Shown piece after piece: positions 8,892-17,481 of a stretch of DNA of 64,000 nt. The DNA comes from Sulfuriroseicoccus oceanibius. Its GTDB lineage: Bacteria; Verrucomicrobiota; Verrucomicrobiia; Verrucomicrobiales; SLCJ01. The position numbers and the translations under genes were made by a program. The stretch spans positions 496,001 through 560,000 of the forward strand of contig NZ_CP066776.1 in assembly GCF_010681825.2 (NCBI RefSeq), in the 5' to 3' direction. The first letter of the stretch is position 1, and each line of letters begins with the position of its first letter. The notes beneath the pieces were generated by a model. The model saw nothing but the letters and a program-made list of their open reading frames with translations, made no database searches and was not told the DNA's origin.

Positions 8892-9518
8892 TTAGCGACG
8901 GCGGCGGAGAGCCAGACCGAGCATGCCAAGGGTGCCAAGCAACGCGGCCGATGGCTCTGGTACAGCTTGGGCGCTGACGTCGCCGAAACGGATGTCGTCG
9001 CCACCAAGGCGGAGGTAGTTGTTGGTGCCGTTTACGACCATGATTTCAACTGTGTTGAACTGGGCGTCGGATTTGAACGCAGCAGTGGTGAGGTCCAATG
9101 AGCTGAGAGGAACCGAGATGGTTGCGTTGTCAACCACGGTCGTACCAGTGGTTGGGTTGGAATCCAAAAAGTTAATGTAGATGAAGCCGTTGCCGAAGTC
9201 GTTGTTCATCGCTGCCGAGAGACCGAAGGCATTGACGTAGGTCGGGAGCGTGATCCATGTGGCGCCAGAGTTGATGGTGGAGCCGTTGTAGTTCTCCAGG
9301 AACGGGATGGTTTCGCCTGGCAGCACGATTTGTCCGCTTCGGAGGTAGGTGTTGAAGGTAACGCCCGATCCCGGATCGCTGGTGACTTCGGTAAACGGCT
9401 GGTTAGAGGTGATGACTTGGGTGAAAGTAGTGAAGCCGTTGTCGTAGTCGATCTGGGTGGCGGCGTGGCTGAAGCCGATCATGGCGGCTGCAGCAAGGAG
9501 GATTGCTTTGAACTTCAT
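8892..9518 (-). CDS. PEP-CTERM sorting domain protein
   Basis: 208 aa from the ATG at 9518 (MKFKAILLAAAAMIGF, a good signal peptide ending SHA); an upstream in-frame Met at 9548 would spoil the signal. The secreted part is beta-rich with no recognised catalytic domain. The C-terminus reads VPEPSAALLGTLGMLGLALR followed by Arg residues: the VPEP motif, a hydrophobic helix and a basic tail are the PEP-CTERM signal recognised by an exosortase. Such proteins are usually surface or matrix components. No exosortase gene is in this window. It has its own terminator and probably its own promoter. Confidence 0.85.
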   Translation of the reverse strand: MKFKAILLAAAAMIGFSHAATQIDYDNGFTTFTQVITSNQPFTEVTSDPGSGVTFNTYLRSGQIVLPGETIPFLENYNGSTINSGATWITLPTYVNAFGLSAAMNNDFGNGFIYINFLDSNPTTGTTVVDNATISVPLSSLDLTTAAFKSDAQFNTVEIMVVNGTNNYLRLGGDDIRFGDVSAQAVPEPSAALLGTLGMLGLALRRRR

Positions 9519-9751
9519 GGATTGAGGTTGGTTTGTTTTTGCTGGCACGTGCTGAACGTGAGCGGGTTAGCTAACAGTGTTTCACCGAGTCCTCAATCTT
9601 GAATTTATCTAACTTTTAGAATCAACTATCGCTTTTTAAATTGTGCCTTATTTCATCTGTGTTCTGCGGGATTAAACAAATGTTCGGTTCTGTTTTATTT
9701 CTTTATGCGGATCTCGCAGCTCTGGCTTTCGAGGGTGATCCGGTGACCGCG
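9519..9751. promoter_or_regulatory. Intergenic: leader of the PEP-CTERM gene and end of the DUF1080 gene
   Basis: An A/T-rich stretch at 9595-9660 is the probable promoter area for the minus-strand PEP-CTERM gene. The perfect palindrome GTTAGCTAAC at 9566-9575 lies in its leader. No reliable -35/-10 pair is visible. Confidence 0.3.
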
Positions 9752-11074
9752 CTAATGTTCCTTCACCATCAGGTTCCGGAACTCGAGTGAGCTGCCGTGG
9801 TGTTGGAGGGCGATGGGGCCGCGTTCTGGGACGCCGGGGAGGTGGGCGTGGTCGATGACGGTTTTGCCGTTGAGGATGACGGTGAGGTGTTCGCCCTTGA
9901 TGGTGATTTCAAAGCGGTTCCACTCGCCGATCGGGCGGTCTGCTTTTTCGCGGGGTGTGACGGCGGCGCGAATGGCTTGGGGCAGTGAGGCATCGGTTCG
10001 GTAGCCGTAGACTTCGCCGGACCCGCAGGGCCAGTTCCATAGATTGACCTGACTTTTGCTACTTCCGCGGAGGTAGATGCCGCTGTCGTATTCCTCGACT
10101 TCCTGCATCAGCGGCTGTCCGGAGGCATCTTGCTTTGGCGCACCGGTGGCTGGATCCAGCACGGGGCGCGGCAGTTTCCCCTGACTTTCGCCGGTCCAGC
10201 GCCAATCGCAGATCAGCGTGAAGTCGCCGTATTCCTTCTGGCTCCAGAGGTTTTTGTCGGCGGCGGTGGACTGTCCGTCGTACTGGAGCACGCCGTTGTG
10301 GGCTTTCCAGTTACCGGCGTGGCCATCGGGCATTATCCAGCCGGTCATGTCGATGCCGTTGAAGATGGGGACAAAGCCCTGACGGAGGTCGGCAGACTCA
10401 TCGGCTGTGACGTTGGTGCTTGGCAGCTCGGTGAGTTTCAGGTTGCGGAACTCAATGGTGGACCCTTCCGATTCGAGGCAGATGAAGCCGTAGCGGGGCG
10501 TGATCTGCGTTCCGCCTGAGACCTCCTTGCCGTTCACCGCCAGCTTTAGCGCCCCGTCATTGGCGGTGATTTTGTAATGGGTCCATTCGCCGCGGGGACT
10601 TGCGCGGTTTTCGCTCGGGAGGCAGCGGTTCCAGCCTTTTGGGTGTGGGTGGAGTGGCACCATCGTGGCACCGAAGATGGGAAAAACATCGCCGTGGGAG
10701 GTCAGCGTGTCGGATTCGTTCAGTCCGTCGAGCACCTGGACTTCGATCGAGCTGGTGAATGGCGAACCAACCGCAGGGAGGGCATCGGCCCAGAGGAAGA
10801 TGCCGGCGTTGGCTACCTTTTGGCTGGCGGGGGCGGTGTGGCGGTATTCGAGCTCAAGGATGAAGTTCTCGTAGGGCTTCGCGGTGCGCAGGATGCCGTG
10901 GGGCTCGCCGCTGCAATGGATTACGCCGTCCTTCACCGACCACGTCGACTCCGCCGTGTTGACGTTCACCCATCCGTCGAGCGATTTGTCGCTGACGAGC
11001 GGGACGGCCTCGCGGGCCATGGTGGTGGATACCAGGACGAGGGAGGCGATTGGTGCGGCGAGGCGGAGGAGCAT
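9752..11074 (-). CDS. Secreted protein with two DUF1080 (3-keto-disaccharide hydrolase) domains
   Basis: 440 aa with a signal peptide (MLLRLAAPIASLVLVSTTMA). Two concanavalin-like DUF1080 domains follow, at about 25-215 (VSDKSLDGWVNVN to YGFICLESEGSTIEFRNLKL) and 228-440 (FVPIFNGIDMTGWIMPDG to GPIALQHHGSSLEFRNLMV). DUF1080 proteins include 3-keto-glycoside hydrolases/lyases that cleave sugars after C3 oxidation. It is transcribed after a Gfo/Idh/MocA dehydrogenase with an 11-bp gap, the pairing expected for oxidise-then-cleave glycoside breakdown. Extracytoplasmic location is inferred from the signal peptide; the substrate is unknown. Confidence 0.85.
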   Translation of the reverse strand: MLLRLAAPIASLVLVSTTMAREAVPLVSDKSLDGWVNVNTAESTWSVKDGVIHCSGEPHGILRTAKPYENFILELEYRHTAPASQKVANAGIFLWADALPAVGSPFTSSIEVQVLDGLNESDTLTSHGDVFPIFGATMVPLHPHPKGWNRCLPSENRASPRGEWTHYKITANDGALKLAVNGKEVSGGTQITPRYGFICLESEGSTIEFRNLKLTELPSTNVTADESADLRQGFVPIFNGIDMTGWIMPDGHAGNWKAHNGVLQYDGQSTAADKNLWSQKEYGDFTLICDWRWTGESQGKLPRPVLDPATGAPKQDASGQPLMQEVEEYDSGIYLRGSSKSQVNLWNWPCGSGEVYGYRTDASLPQAIRAAVTPREKADRPIGEWNRFEITIKGEHLTVILNGKTVIDHAHLPGVPERGPIALQHHGSSLEFRNLMVKEH

Positions 11075-11085
11075 GGCGCGTAGAG

Positions 11086-12144
11086 TTAAAGATCGATGGT
11101 TTTGCCGGTACGGAACGAAAGATCAGCGGCGGCGACGATGCGCATTGAGTTCAGCGCGTCTTCCATGTGGTCGCTGAGGTCGACATCTTGCTCGATGGCA
11201 TTGTGGAAATACTCCTGTTCGCGCAGGCAGAGACCGTCGTGGTCGGGCTCGCCATCCGTGGTGATCCAGCTGTCTTCGCGGGCGAATTGCTGGTTGGCAT
11301 CGAGCTCACTGAAATGGCGGCGGAGGACGGTGGTTTTTGTGTGCCCCTCCACGTCGTCGGACGCGGCGGATTTGGCTTCAATGGTGACGCTGCCATTTGG
11401 GCCGACGACATCTTTTACGAAGAACGCTGCTTGGCTCATCATCGGCCCCCAACCGGCTTCGTACCACCCGACGGACCCGTCCTCGAACGTGACCTGGAGT
11501 TGGCCGTAGTTGATCTTATCGGCTGGCAGGTCGGGGGACAATCGGGCACCGATGCCTGACACTCGCACCGGACGTGAGCGGGTCATTTGGCACATGACGT
11601 CGACGTAGTGGACGCCGCAATCGACGACCGGGCTGATGGATGCGAGCAGGTTCTTGTGGGTTTCCCACGTGGCGCCTGACGACTGCTGGTTGAGGTTCAT
11701 GCGCATGACCAGCGGCTTGCCGAGATCGTGTGCGAGTTCGATGAACTTTTGCCAGCTTGGGTGGTGGCGCAGGATGTAGCCGATGACGAGTTTGCGGTTG
11801 GCTGCTTTTGCGGCGGCGACGATTTGCTCTGCTTCGGCGACGGATTCGGCCAGCGGCTTTTCGATGAATACGTGGCAGCCAGCCTCAAGCGCGGCCAGTG
11901 CGTATTGGCAATGCGTGTCCGGGTAGGTCGAGATGGAAACCGCGTCGGGCCGGGTCTCGGCGAGCGCCGCGTGGAAGTCGTCGAAGAGCGGATACCCTCC
12001 GCCGAGCTCGTCGTTCAGTGATTCTCTGGATGCTGCCGAGCGGGTGCAGATGCCGACGATTTCAAACTCGGGAAGGTGGTGGTAGGCGAGGGCGTGGGCG
12101 CGGCCCATGTTGCCTGCGCCGACGCAGAGGATACGGTGTGCCAT
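11086..12144 (-). CDS. Gfo/Idh/MocA-family NAD(P)-dependent oxidoreductase (cytoplasmic)
   Basis: 352 aa from the ATG at 12144, which places the Rossmann motif at the very N-terminus (MAHRILCVGAGNMGRAHALA). EKP of the active site is at HVFIEKPLAESVAEA. The rest is the usual C-terminal alpha/beta dimer domain. The family oxidises or reduces sugars, inositol and similar polyols with NAD(P). It has no export signal, in contrast to the Tat-exported homologue divergently encoded at 12437. It probably forms a two-gene operon with the DUF1080 gene downstream. Confidence 0.87.
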   Translation of the reverse strand: MAHRILCVGAGNMGRAHALAYHHLPEFEIVGICTRSAASRESLNDELGGGYPLFDDFHAALAETRPDAVSISTYPDTHCQYALAALEAGCHVFIEKPLAESVAEAEQIVAAAKAANRKLVIGYILRHHPSWQKFIELAHDLGKPLVMRMNLNQQSSGATWETHKNLLASISPVVDCGVHYVDVMCQMTRSRPVRVSGIGARLSPDLPADKINYGQLQVTFEDGSVGWYEAGWGPMMSQAAFFVKDVVGPNGSVTIEAKSAASDDVEGHTKTTVLRRHFSELDANQQFAREDSWITTDGEPDHDGLCLREQEYFHNAIEQDVDLSDHMEDALNSMRIVAAADLSFRTGKTIDL

Positions 12145-12436
12145 GAGAGGTGGATGGGATTGGTTTCGGCCAAGGGTAGCGCAGAGTGGGGGCGCGTGGA
12201 AAGCGCGGTGGCTGGTGATCCGATGCAACCGAACGGATCGCGGTTTGGGGTTCTTTCAGAGGCGCTTGGGCGAGTGAGGGACGGCCGTCGGGAGGATGTT
12301 GCGCGTTGGCCTTCAGCGAGGGATTGGTGGAGTCGGAGCTTGAGTTTGAGCCAATCCGGGACTGGCAGGTAAGTCGTTGATTGAAAGGAGCACTTGATCC
12401 CGCTCTTACTAGGGCGACTCTAATTGCACGCCCCAG
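12145..12436. promoter_or_regulatory. Divergent promoter region between two Gfo/Idh/MocA genes
   Basis: 292 bp shared by divergent genes of one apparent pathway; a common regulator could bind here. I see no clear -35/-10 pair or long palindrome. TTGATTGAAAGGAGCAC lies near 12375 but is 50 bases from the plus-strand start. Confidence 0.3.
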
Positions 12437-13747
12437 ATGGATATGAGTACCGATCTTACTACCTCTCCTCACGCGATGCCGCGGCGTCACTTCCTCAAAT
12501 TGGCAGGTGCCGGTGCGCTGGCTCTGGCTGCGCCTGCTATTGTGCGTGCCCAGGCATCGGACGACCGCGTGCTGAAGATTGGTGTGGTGGGCTGCGGCGG
12601 ACGCGGGACGGGTGCGGTTTTCAACGCGCTCAAGGCGGACCCGAAGGTGGTTCTGTGGGCGGTCGCGGATGTGTTTCCCGAGCAGGTGGAGGCATCGCTC
12701 GAGCGGGTGAACCAGCGGTATGCCGAGCGTGTGCAAGTGGATGCGGCGCGCAAGTTCATTGGGCTCGACAGCTACCTCAAGATGGCGGATTCCGATGTGG
12801 ATGTCGTGTTGCTGGCGTCGCCTCCTGGGTTCCGGCCCAAGCACATGGAGGCGATGGTCGAGGCGGGGAAGCATTTGTTCGTGGAGAAGCCGGTGGCGGT
12901 GGATGTGGCGGGCGTGAAGTCGGTTTTGGAGTCGGCCAAGCGGGCGAAGGCGAAGGGATTGTCCGTGCAGCACGGTTTGTGCTGGCGTTTTGACGCGCCG
13001 GTGCAGGAAGGGTATGGCAAAGTGATCGCCGGTGATTTTGGCCGTGTGGTTTCGGTCTATGGGACGTTTTTGTCGACTCCTCCGAAAGTGCATCAGCCGG
13101 TGGACGCCCGCCCAGATGGGATGGGCGATGTGGAATGGCAAATCCGCAACTGGATGGCGTACGACTGGCTCTCCGGTGGATGTTTGGTCGAGCAGGGCAT
13201 CCATACGGCGGACAAGCTGTCGTGGGCGATGAACAACGCACTCCCCGTGGCGGCTGTGGCAACGGGTGGCCGCACCGCTGCCGACGATCCGGGCAATACC
13301 TTCGACAACTACAGCGTGAGCTATGAGTTCGAGGGGCAGCGTTTTGGCCAGGTGGTTTCGCGCCAGTGGAACGGAACCTATGGCGAGATCACGGACCGTG
13401 TTTTTTGCACTGATGCCACGTTCGTCGCGCCAAACCGCGTGATGGCAATGGATCCACAAGGCAAACGTATCTGGCGGGCCAAGGCGAAGCGCACCAACAT
13501 GTACGATGAGACGCACGTTGATTTGTTTTCCGCGCTGCGTGAGGGCCGTCAGATCGACCACGGCGAGTACGTGGCGAATATGACCATGATGGCATTAATG
13601 GGGCGCGAGGCGGCACGCACTGGCCAGCGCATCACGTGGGAGCAGATGTGGAACTCGGAGCAAAAACTGGGACCGGAAAAGCTGGACCTCGATGCCAGCT
13701 TCGCTCCGCAGCCGGTGGCAGTGCCAGGAACCTACGAACTGGGATAA
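12437..13747 (+). CDS. Tat-exported Gfo/Idh/MocA-family oxidoreductase
   Basis: 436 aa; the start could also be the ATG at 12476. A twin-arginine signal is clear (MPRRHFLKLAGAGALALAAP, then AIVRA), so the protein is exported folded, presumably with bound cofactor. The Rossmann fold starts at KIGVVGCGGRGTGAVFNALK and the active-site EKP is at LFVEKPVAVDV. Verrucomicrobiota and Planctomycetota have many such Tat-type glycoside oxidoreductases. It heads a set with a SUMF1-like lipoprotein (5-bp gap) and ApbE. With the DUF1080 pair opposite, it suggests extracytoplasmic oxidation of a glycoside; this role is inferred. Confidence 0.88.
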   Translation: MDMSTDLTTSPHAMPRRHFLKLAGAGALALAAPAIVRAQASDDRVLKIGVVGCGGRGTGAVFNALKADPKVVLWAVADVFPEQVEASLERVNQRYAERVQVDAARKFIGLDSYLKMADSDVDVVLLASPPGFRPKHMEAMVEAGKHLFVEKPVAVDVAGVKSVLESAKRAKAKGLSVQHGLCWRFDAPVQEGYGKVIAGDFGRVVSVYGTFLSTPPKVHQPVDARPDGMGDVEWQIRNWMAYDWLSGGCLVEQGIHTADKLSWAMNNALPVAAVATGGRTAADDPGNTFDNYSVSYEFEGQRFGQVVSRQWNGTYGEITDRVFCTDATFVAPNRVMAMDPQGKRIWRAKAKRTNMYDETHVDLFSALREGRQIDHGEYVANMTMMALMGREAARTGQRITWEQMWNSEQKLGPEKLDLDASFAPQPVAVPGTYELG

Positions 13748-13752
13748 GGACG

Positions 13753-14889
13753 ATGGAGAAGCGACGGGGCTATCAATTGCACATGGGACTGGCCGCGGCT
13801 TTGCTGTTGGCCGGGTGCGGCGAGCCGGAGCGTGCGGCTCAAGCTGCGAAGGAGAACGTGGCCACTCCGCCGATGCGCGCAGTGGACGAAATTGTCTGCA
13901 CTCCGCCTGCTCTTGCGGTTCCTGAGACCAATGATGCTCCGGATGAAGCGGAGATGAAGCGTTATACCGTACCGGTGCCGGCGGCTGGAAAGCGGCGCTT
14001 TCTCACCATGGTGCCGATCCCATCGGGGAAGTTTGTGATGGGGTCACCGCAGGATGAGGTCGGACGCAATGAGGATGAATCGCCACAGCGCGAGGTCACG
14101 CTCGATGCCTTTTGGATGAGCGAATCCGAGGTCACCTGGGCGCTGTACCAGAAGTTCATGGACAACGGAAAAGCGCGCCATAAGGATGGATCGCTGAAAC
14201 GTAAGCCGTCCGCAGATTCGAAGCCGGAGGAGCTGGTGAGCCAGCCGACGCCGCCGTACTCGCCGATGCACTTTTCCATGGGGACAGGTGGGTATTCTGG
14301 AACGTATCCGGCGATCGGGATGACCCAGCATGCGGCGAGTAAGTTTTGCGAATGGCTGAGCGCGCAGACCGGTGAGTTCTACCGCTTGCCGACCGAGGCG
14401 GAGTGGGAATACGCATGCCGAGCGGGCAGCACGAGTGCGTGGTCGTTTGGTGATGATCCGGAGCTGCTCGATGAGTACGCCTGGCATGCCGGCAACAGCG
14501 ACTACGAGTACCAGCCGGTGAAGCAGAAGAAGCCCAACGCATGGGGGCTCTACGATATGCACGGCAATGTGGCGGAGTGGTGCCTCGATGCCTACACGGC
14601 GGATGGTTACCCAGCGGAAGCGGCGACCAATCCGTGGAATGTAGCGACGCAGCGGTACCCGAGAGTCGTGCGCGGCGGGCATTGGGATTCGGAGCCGGAG
14701 GAAACGCGTAGCGCCGCCAGACTCGCATCGGATCCCGTTTGGAAAGTGCAGGACCCGCAGATTCCGAAGTCGATCTGGTACCACACCGACGCGCCGTGGC
14801 TCGGCTTCCGCGTGGTGCGCCCGCTGAACCCGCCGAAGACGCAGGCCGAGCGGGAGAAGTATTGGAACACAGGACCGGGCGAATGGTAG
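13753..14889 (+). CDS. SUMF1/FGE-like lipoprotein without the FGE cysteines
   Basis: 378 aa from the ATG at 13753. The lipoprotein signal LLLAGC predicts a lipid-anchored mature N-terminus. The formylglycine-generating-enzyme (SUMF1) fold is shown by FVMGSPQDE, SESEVTWALYQKFM, YRLPTEAEWEYACRAG, WGLYDMHGNVAEW and RVVRGGHWDSEPEETRSAAR. In true FGE the last motif carries the paired active-site Cys; here none is present, and no sulfatase is nearby. So this is probably a non-FGE member of the family (binding or another oxidation role). Its position between an exported oxidoreductase and ApbE points to the periplasm. Confidence 0.82.
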   Translation: MEKRRGYQLHMGLAAALLLAGCGEPERAAQAAKENVATPPMRAVDEIVCTPPALAVPETNDAPDEAEMKRYTVPVPAAGKRRFLTMVPIPSGKFVMGSPQDEVGRNEDESPQREVTLDAFWMSESEVTWALYQKFMDNGKARHKDGSLKRKPSADSKPEELVSQPTPPYSPMHFSMGTGGYSGTYPAIGMTQHAASKFCEWLSAQTGEFYRLPTEAEWEYACRAGSTSAWSFGDDPELLDEYAWHAGNSDYEYQPVKQKKPNAWGLYDMHGNVAEWCLDAYTADGYPAEAATNPWNVATQRYPRVVRGGHWDSEPEETRSAARLASDPVWKVQDPQIPKSIWYHTDAPWLGFRVVRPLNPPKTQAEREKYWNTGPGEW

Positions 14890-14915
14890 GCCGGCGTACA
14901 GTGGCCGATAGATCG

Positions 14916-15917
14916 ATGAAAATTGTTTCGCTAGCTCTGGTCTGGTGGGTCGCGCTGATCGCTGTGGCGTACGCTGCAGAACCGGTGGTGGCTGAGTGCC
15001 CGCTGATGGGGACGCTTTTCAAGGTGGTGGTTTACCCGCCGGAAGGAGCGCAGCGTGAGAAGGTGGAGGCCGCGATTGATCAGGCGTTCGCGATTGCTAC
15101 GCAGATCGACGACGTGGCGTCGGATTATAAATCAAGTAGTGAGCTGCGAGGGTTGAATATACGACATGGGGGACGTCTGTCGGTTACGTTTGCGCCCATC
15201 GTGCGTGAAGCAGAGCGCCTGATGAAGGTGACTGATGGAGCGTACGATCCAGGTTTGGGCCGACTGACCGTACTGTGGCGGGAGTCGGTAAAGACGCGTG
15301 AACTTCCTGATCCTGATGCGCTGGCTCATGCTTTGCATCACAGCGGATTGGATGGCGTAAGGGGGTGGCATAACAAGACGTCCCTCTTTTCACTGGACAA
15401 GAACGATGGGGCGTTACCACATTTGGATTTGGGCGGGATGGCCAAAGGCTACGCGGCCGATCGAATGTTCGACCACCTCAAGGCAGCTGGGTACCCGCGG
15501 TCCGCCATTGTGGCCGGCGGCGATGTGCGGGTGGGCGTGGCACCACCAGGACGAATGGGCTGGCCGGTAACCATCCGGACCGCGCGTCCGGACCAAGATG
15601 ACCTTACGATTTTGGCGGTGAATGCGGGTGTTTCGACATCTGGCGCGCTGTATCAAAATGTGGTCATCGATGGGGTGACTTACTCGCATATTCTCGACCC
15701 CAAGACAGGGCTGGGTCTGACGCAGCCGATCGCCGCCACGGTGATTGCAGCGAATGCGACGCTCAGTGATGCGTTGGCGACCGCGGCCTGCGTTGCGGGG
15801 GCGGAGGCGGCTGCGGCCAAGATCGAGGACTGGGGCGCGATCAGTGTGCGGGTCGTGACTGATGAAGGAGTGACCATCCCTGATGCCGATGAGTTTTACT
15901 GGGAGGATGCGAAGTAG
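14916..15917 (+). CDS. apbE: FAD:protein FMN transferase (ApbE)
   Basis: 333 aa with a signal peptide (MKIVSLALVWWVALIAVAYA). Family motifs: CPLMGTLFKVVV, GAYDPGLGRL, HLDLGGMAKGYAADRM, SAIVAGGDVRVGV, AVNAGVSTSGALYQ and HILDPKTGLG. ApbE attaches FMN from FAD to Thr/Ser of extracytoplasmic flavoproteins, such as Rnf/Nqr subunits, and needs Mg2+. It is 26 bp after the SUMF1-like gene, so co-transcription is likely. I did not find an obvious flavinylation target motif in the neighbouring proteins, so its partner is elsewhere or unrecognised. Confidence 0.88.
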   Translation: MKIVSLALVWWVALIAVAYAAEPVVAECPLMGTLFKVVVYPPEGAQREKVEAAIDQAFAIATQIDDVASDYKSSSELRGLNIRHGGRLSVTFAPIVREAERLMKVTDGAYDPGLGRLTVLWRESVKTRELPDPDALAHALHHSGLDGVRGWHNKTSLFSLDKNDGALPHLDLGGMAKGYAADRMFDHLKAAGYPRSAIVAGGDVRVGVAPPGRMGWPVTIRTARPDQDDLTILAVNAGVSTSGALYQNVVIDGVTYSHILDPKTGLGLTQPIAATVIAANATLSDALATAACVAGAEAAAAKIEDWGAISVRVVTDEGVTIPDADEFYWEDAK

Positions 15918-16341
15918 CGGCCACAGATGGGCACGGATTTGCACAGATGATGGTGGGGGCGGAATCGGTGGGGATGGCCACAAAAAGCCACGAAAACGGG
16001 GATGGTGGGGCGGTTACCTCTGGTTGTGGTTGTTTTTCCACTGATTTCAGGATTGATGGGATTTGGTGTGGGGTGCGGTGAACCGCTCGGAATGACGTGA
16101 GCCGCACGCCGATCCCGCTCCGCCCACAGGAGTGTGGTCGATCCATCGCAACACGGACAGCAGCCATTTATCGATGGGGCAACGACACTTTTGTCGTTGA
16201 TGCGAGGAGCTCCGTCATCCGTTCGGCGTTCGAACCATCCCTCGTCGAGCGCAGCGCATTCGATAAGGATTTGGATAGGGATAAAGATAACGACCATCGA
16301 TTCGGCGTGCGCACTCGGGAGATGAGGAGGCTTGCTAATGA
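15918..16341. repeat. Repeat-rich intergenic region with inverted composite-repeat fragment
   Basis: Begins with CCACAGATGGGCACGGAT, also seen after the DUF1287 gene (19475). 16080-16290 is a minus-orientation partial copy of the composite repeat: hairpin B-like at 16121-16140 (inner CCACAGGAGTGTGG) and hairpin A with loop CTTT at 16180-16199, which is the exact reverse complement of the AAAG variant at 3738. The end provides AGGAGG at 16325-16330 before the sulfotransferase gene. Confidence 0.75.
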
Positions 16342-17481
16342 TTGGCGATTGTTATCCACTGCTTCGCTGTGAAGCTGAAGCATCGGTGGTCTGTAACGCA
16401 TAACTTTCTCAATGGTCTGACTGCCAAGATGTGGTGGCGGTTGTTGCTGGAAAACCGGTTTGCGGTGAGTCCGGCGTATTGGCACCGTGCGGCGATGGTG
16501 TCGGGTTTGAGTGTGATGAACTCGCTAGCCGCACGCAAAGAACGCAGGTTGTTCGGTGAGGCGGTTGAGGCCACGGAGATCACGCAGCCGCCGGTTTTCA
16601 TCATCGGTCACTGGCGCAGTGGCACCACGCATTTGCACAACCTGATGGCTCAGGATGATGATGGGTTCGCATTTCCCAATACCTACCAGGTGGTGAACCC
16701 GGAAACCTTTCTCGTCACCGAGGAGGTGAACACAAAACGGTTTGCCCGTTTGTTGCCTGAGAAGCGGTTGATGGACAACATGGAGCTGTCGTTTCAGTCA
16801 CCGCAGGAGGACGAGTTTGCGCCCTGTCTCACGACGCTGCTCTCACCGTATCTTGGGATTTGTTTTCCGCGCAACTTCGAGCATTACGAGCGTTACCTGA
16901 CCTTTGACGGGGTTGCTGAGCACGAGATCGCTCATTGGCAGGAGTCGATGCGGCGTTTTGTCAAAAAGCTGACCTTGAAGTACCAGCGTCCGATCTTGCT
17001 CAAGACACCTGCCCACACGGCTAGGATCCGATTGTTGCTAGAGACCTTTCCGGGAGCGCGCTTCGTCCACATTCATCGCAACCCGTACGATGTGTTTCAA
17101 TCGACGCTGCATTACTACGACACGGCGGTTTGGTATTCGTATTTGCAGAAGCCGGATCGATCCCAGGTGCGCGATATCATTATCAACCGCTACCGGGCGC
17201 TCTACGAGGCGTATGATGCGCAGGTTGGAATGATCCCCGAGGGGCGGTTCCTCGAGGTGGCGTATGCGGATCTCGAGCGGGATCCGATCGGGGTGATGCA
17301 GGGGATATACGAGTCGTTGGGGTTGGATGGGTTTGAGACCGCCGAGCCTAAGATGCGTCGATATTTGGACACGTTGAAGGGATACAAAAAGAACCGCTAC
17401 ACCGGATTGGATGAGGCGGATCGGGCGCGGGTTGCCGCGGCGTGGGGGAGAAACCTGGAGCGCTGGGGGTACGCGGAATGA
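16342..17481 (+). CDS. Sulfotransferase family protein
   Basis: Up to 379 aa from a TTG at 16342; GTG at 16369 is the better match to where family members begin (before KHRWSVTHNFLNGL). The PAPS 5'-phosphosulfate-binding P-loop is FIIGHWRSGTTHLHNLM; the 3'-phosphate site is near RFVHIHRNPYDVFQSTLHYY. An AGGAGG lies 7 bases before an out-of-frame ATG (16338) that would encode only 21 codons, so the start is not settled. Its last base pairs overlap the start of the P450 gene (ATGA), so both are translated together. They probably modify one lipid, sterol-like or secondary-metabolite substrate, which is unknown. Confidence 0.85.
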   Translation: MAIVIHCFAVKLKHRWSVTHNFLNGLTAKMWWRLLLENRFAVSPAYWHRAAMVSGLSVMNSLAARKERRLFGEAVEATEITQPPVFIIGHWRSGTTHLHNLMAQDDDGFAFPNTYQVVNPETFLVTEEVNTKRFARLLPEKRLMDNMELSFQSPQEDEFAPCLTTLLSPYLGICFPRNFEHYERYLTFDGVAEHEIAHWQESMRRFVKKLTLKYQRPILLKTPAHTARIRLLLETFPGARFVHIHRNPYDVFQSTLHYYDTAVWYSYLQKPDRSQVRDIIINRYRALYEAYDAQVGMIPEGRFLEVAYADLERDPIGVMQGIYESLGLDGFETAEPKMRRYLDTLKGYKKNRYTGLDEADRARVAAAWGRNLERWGYAE

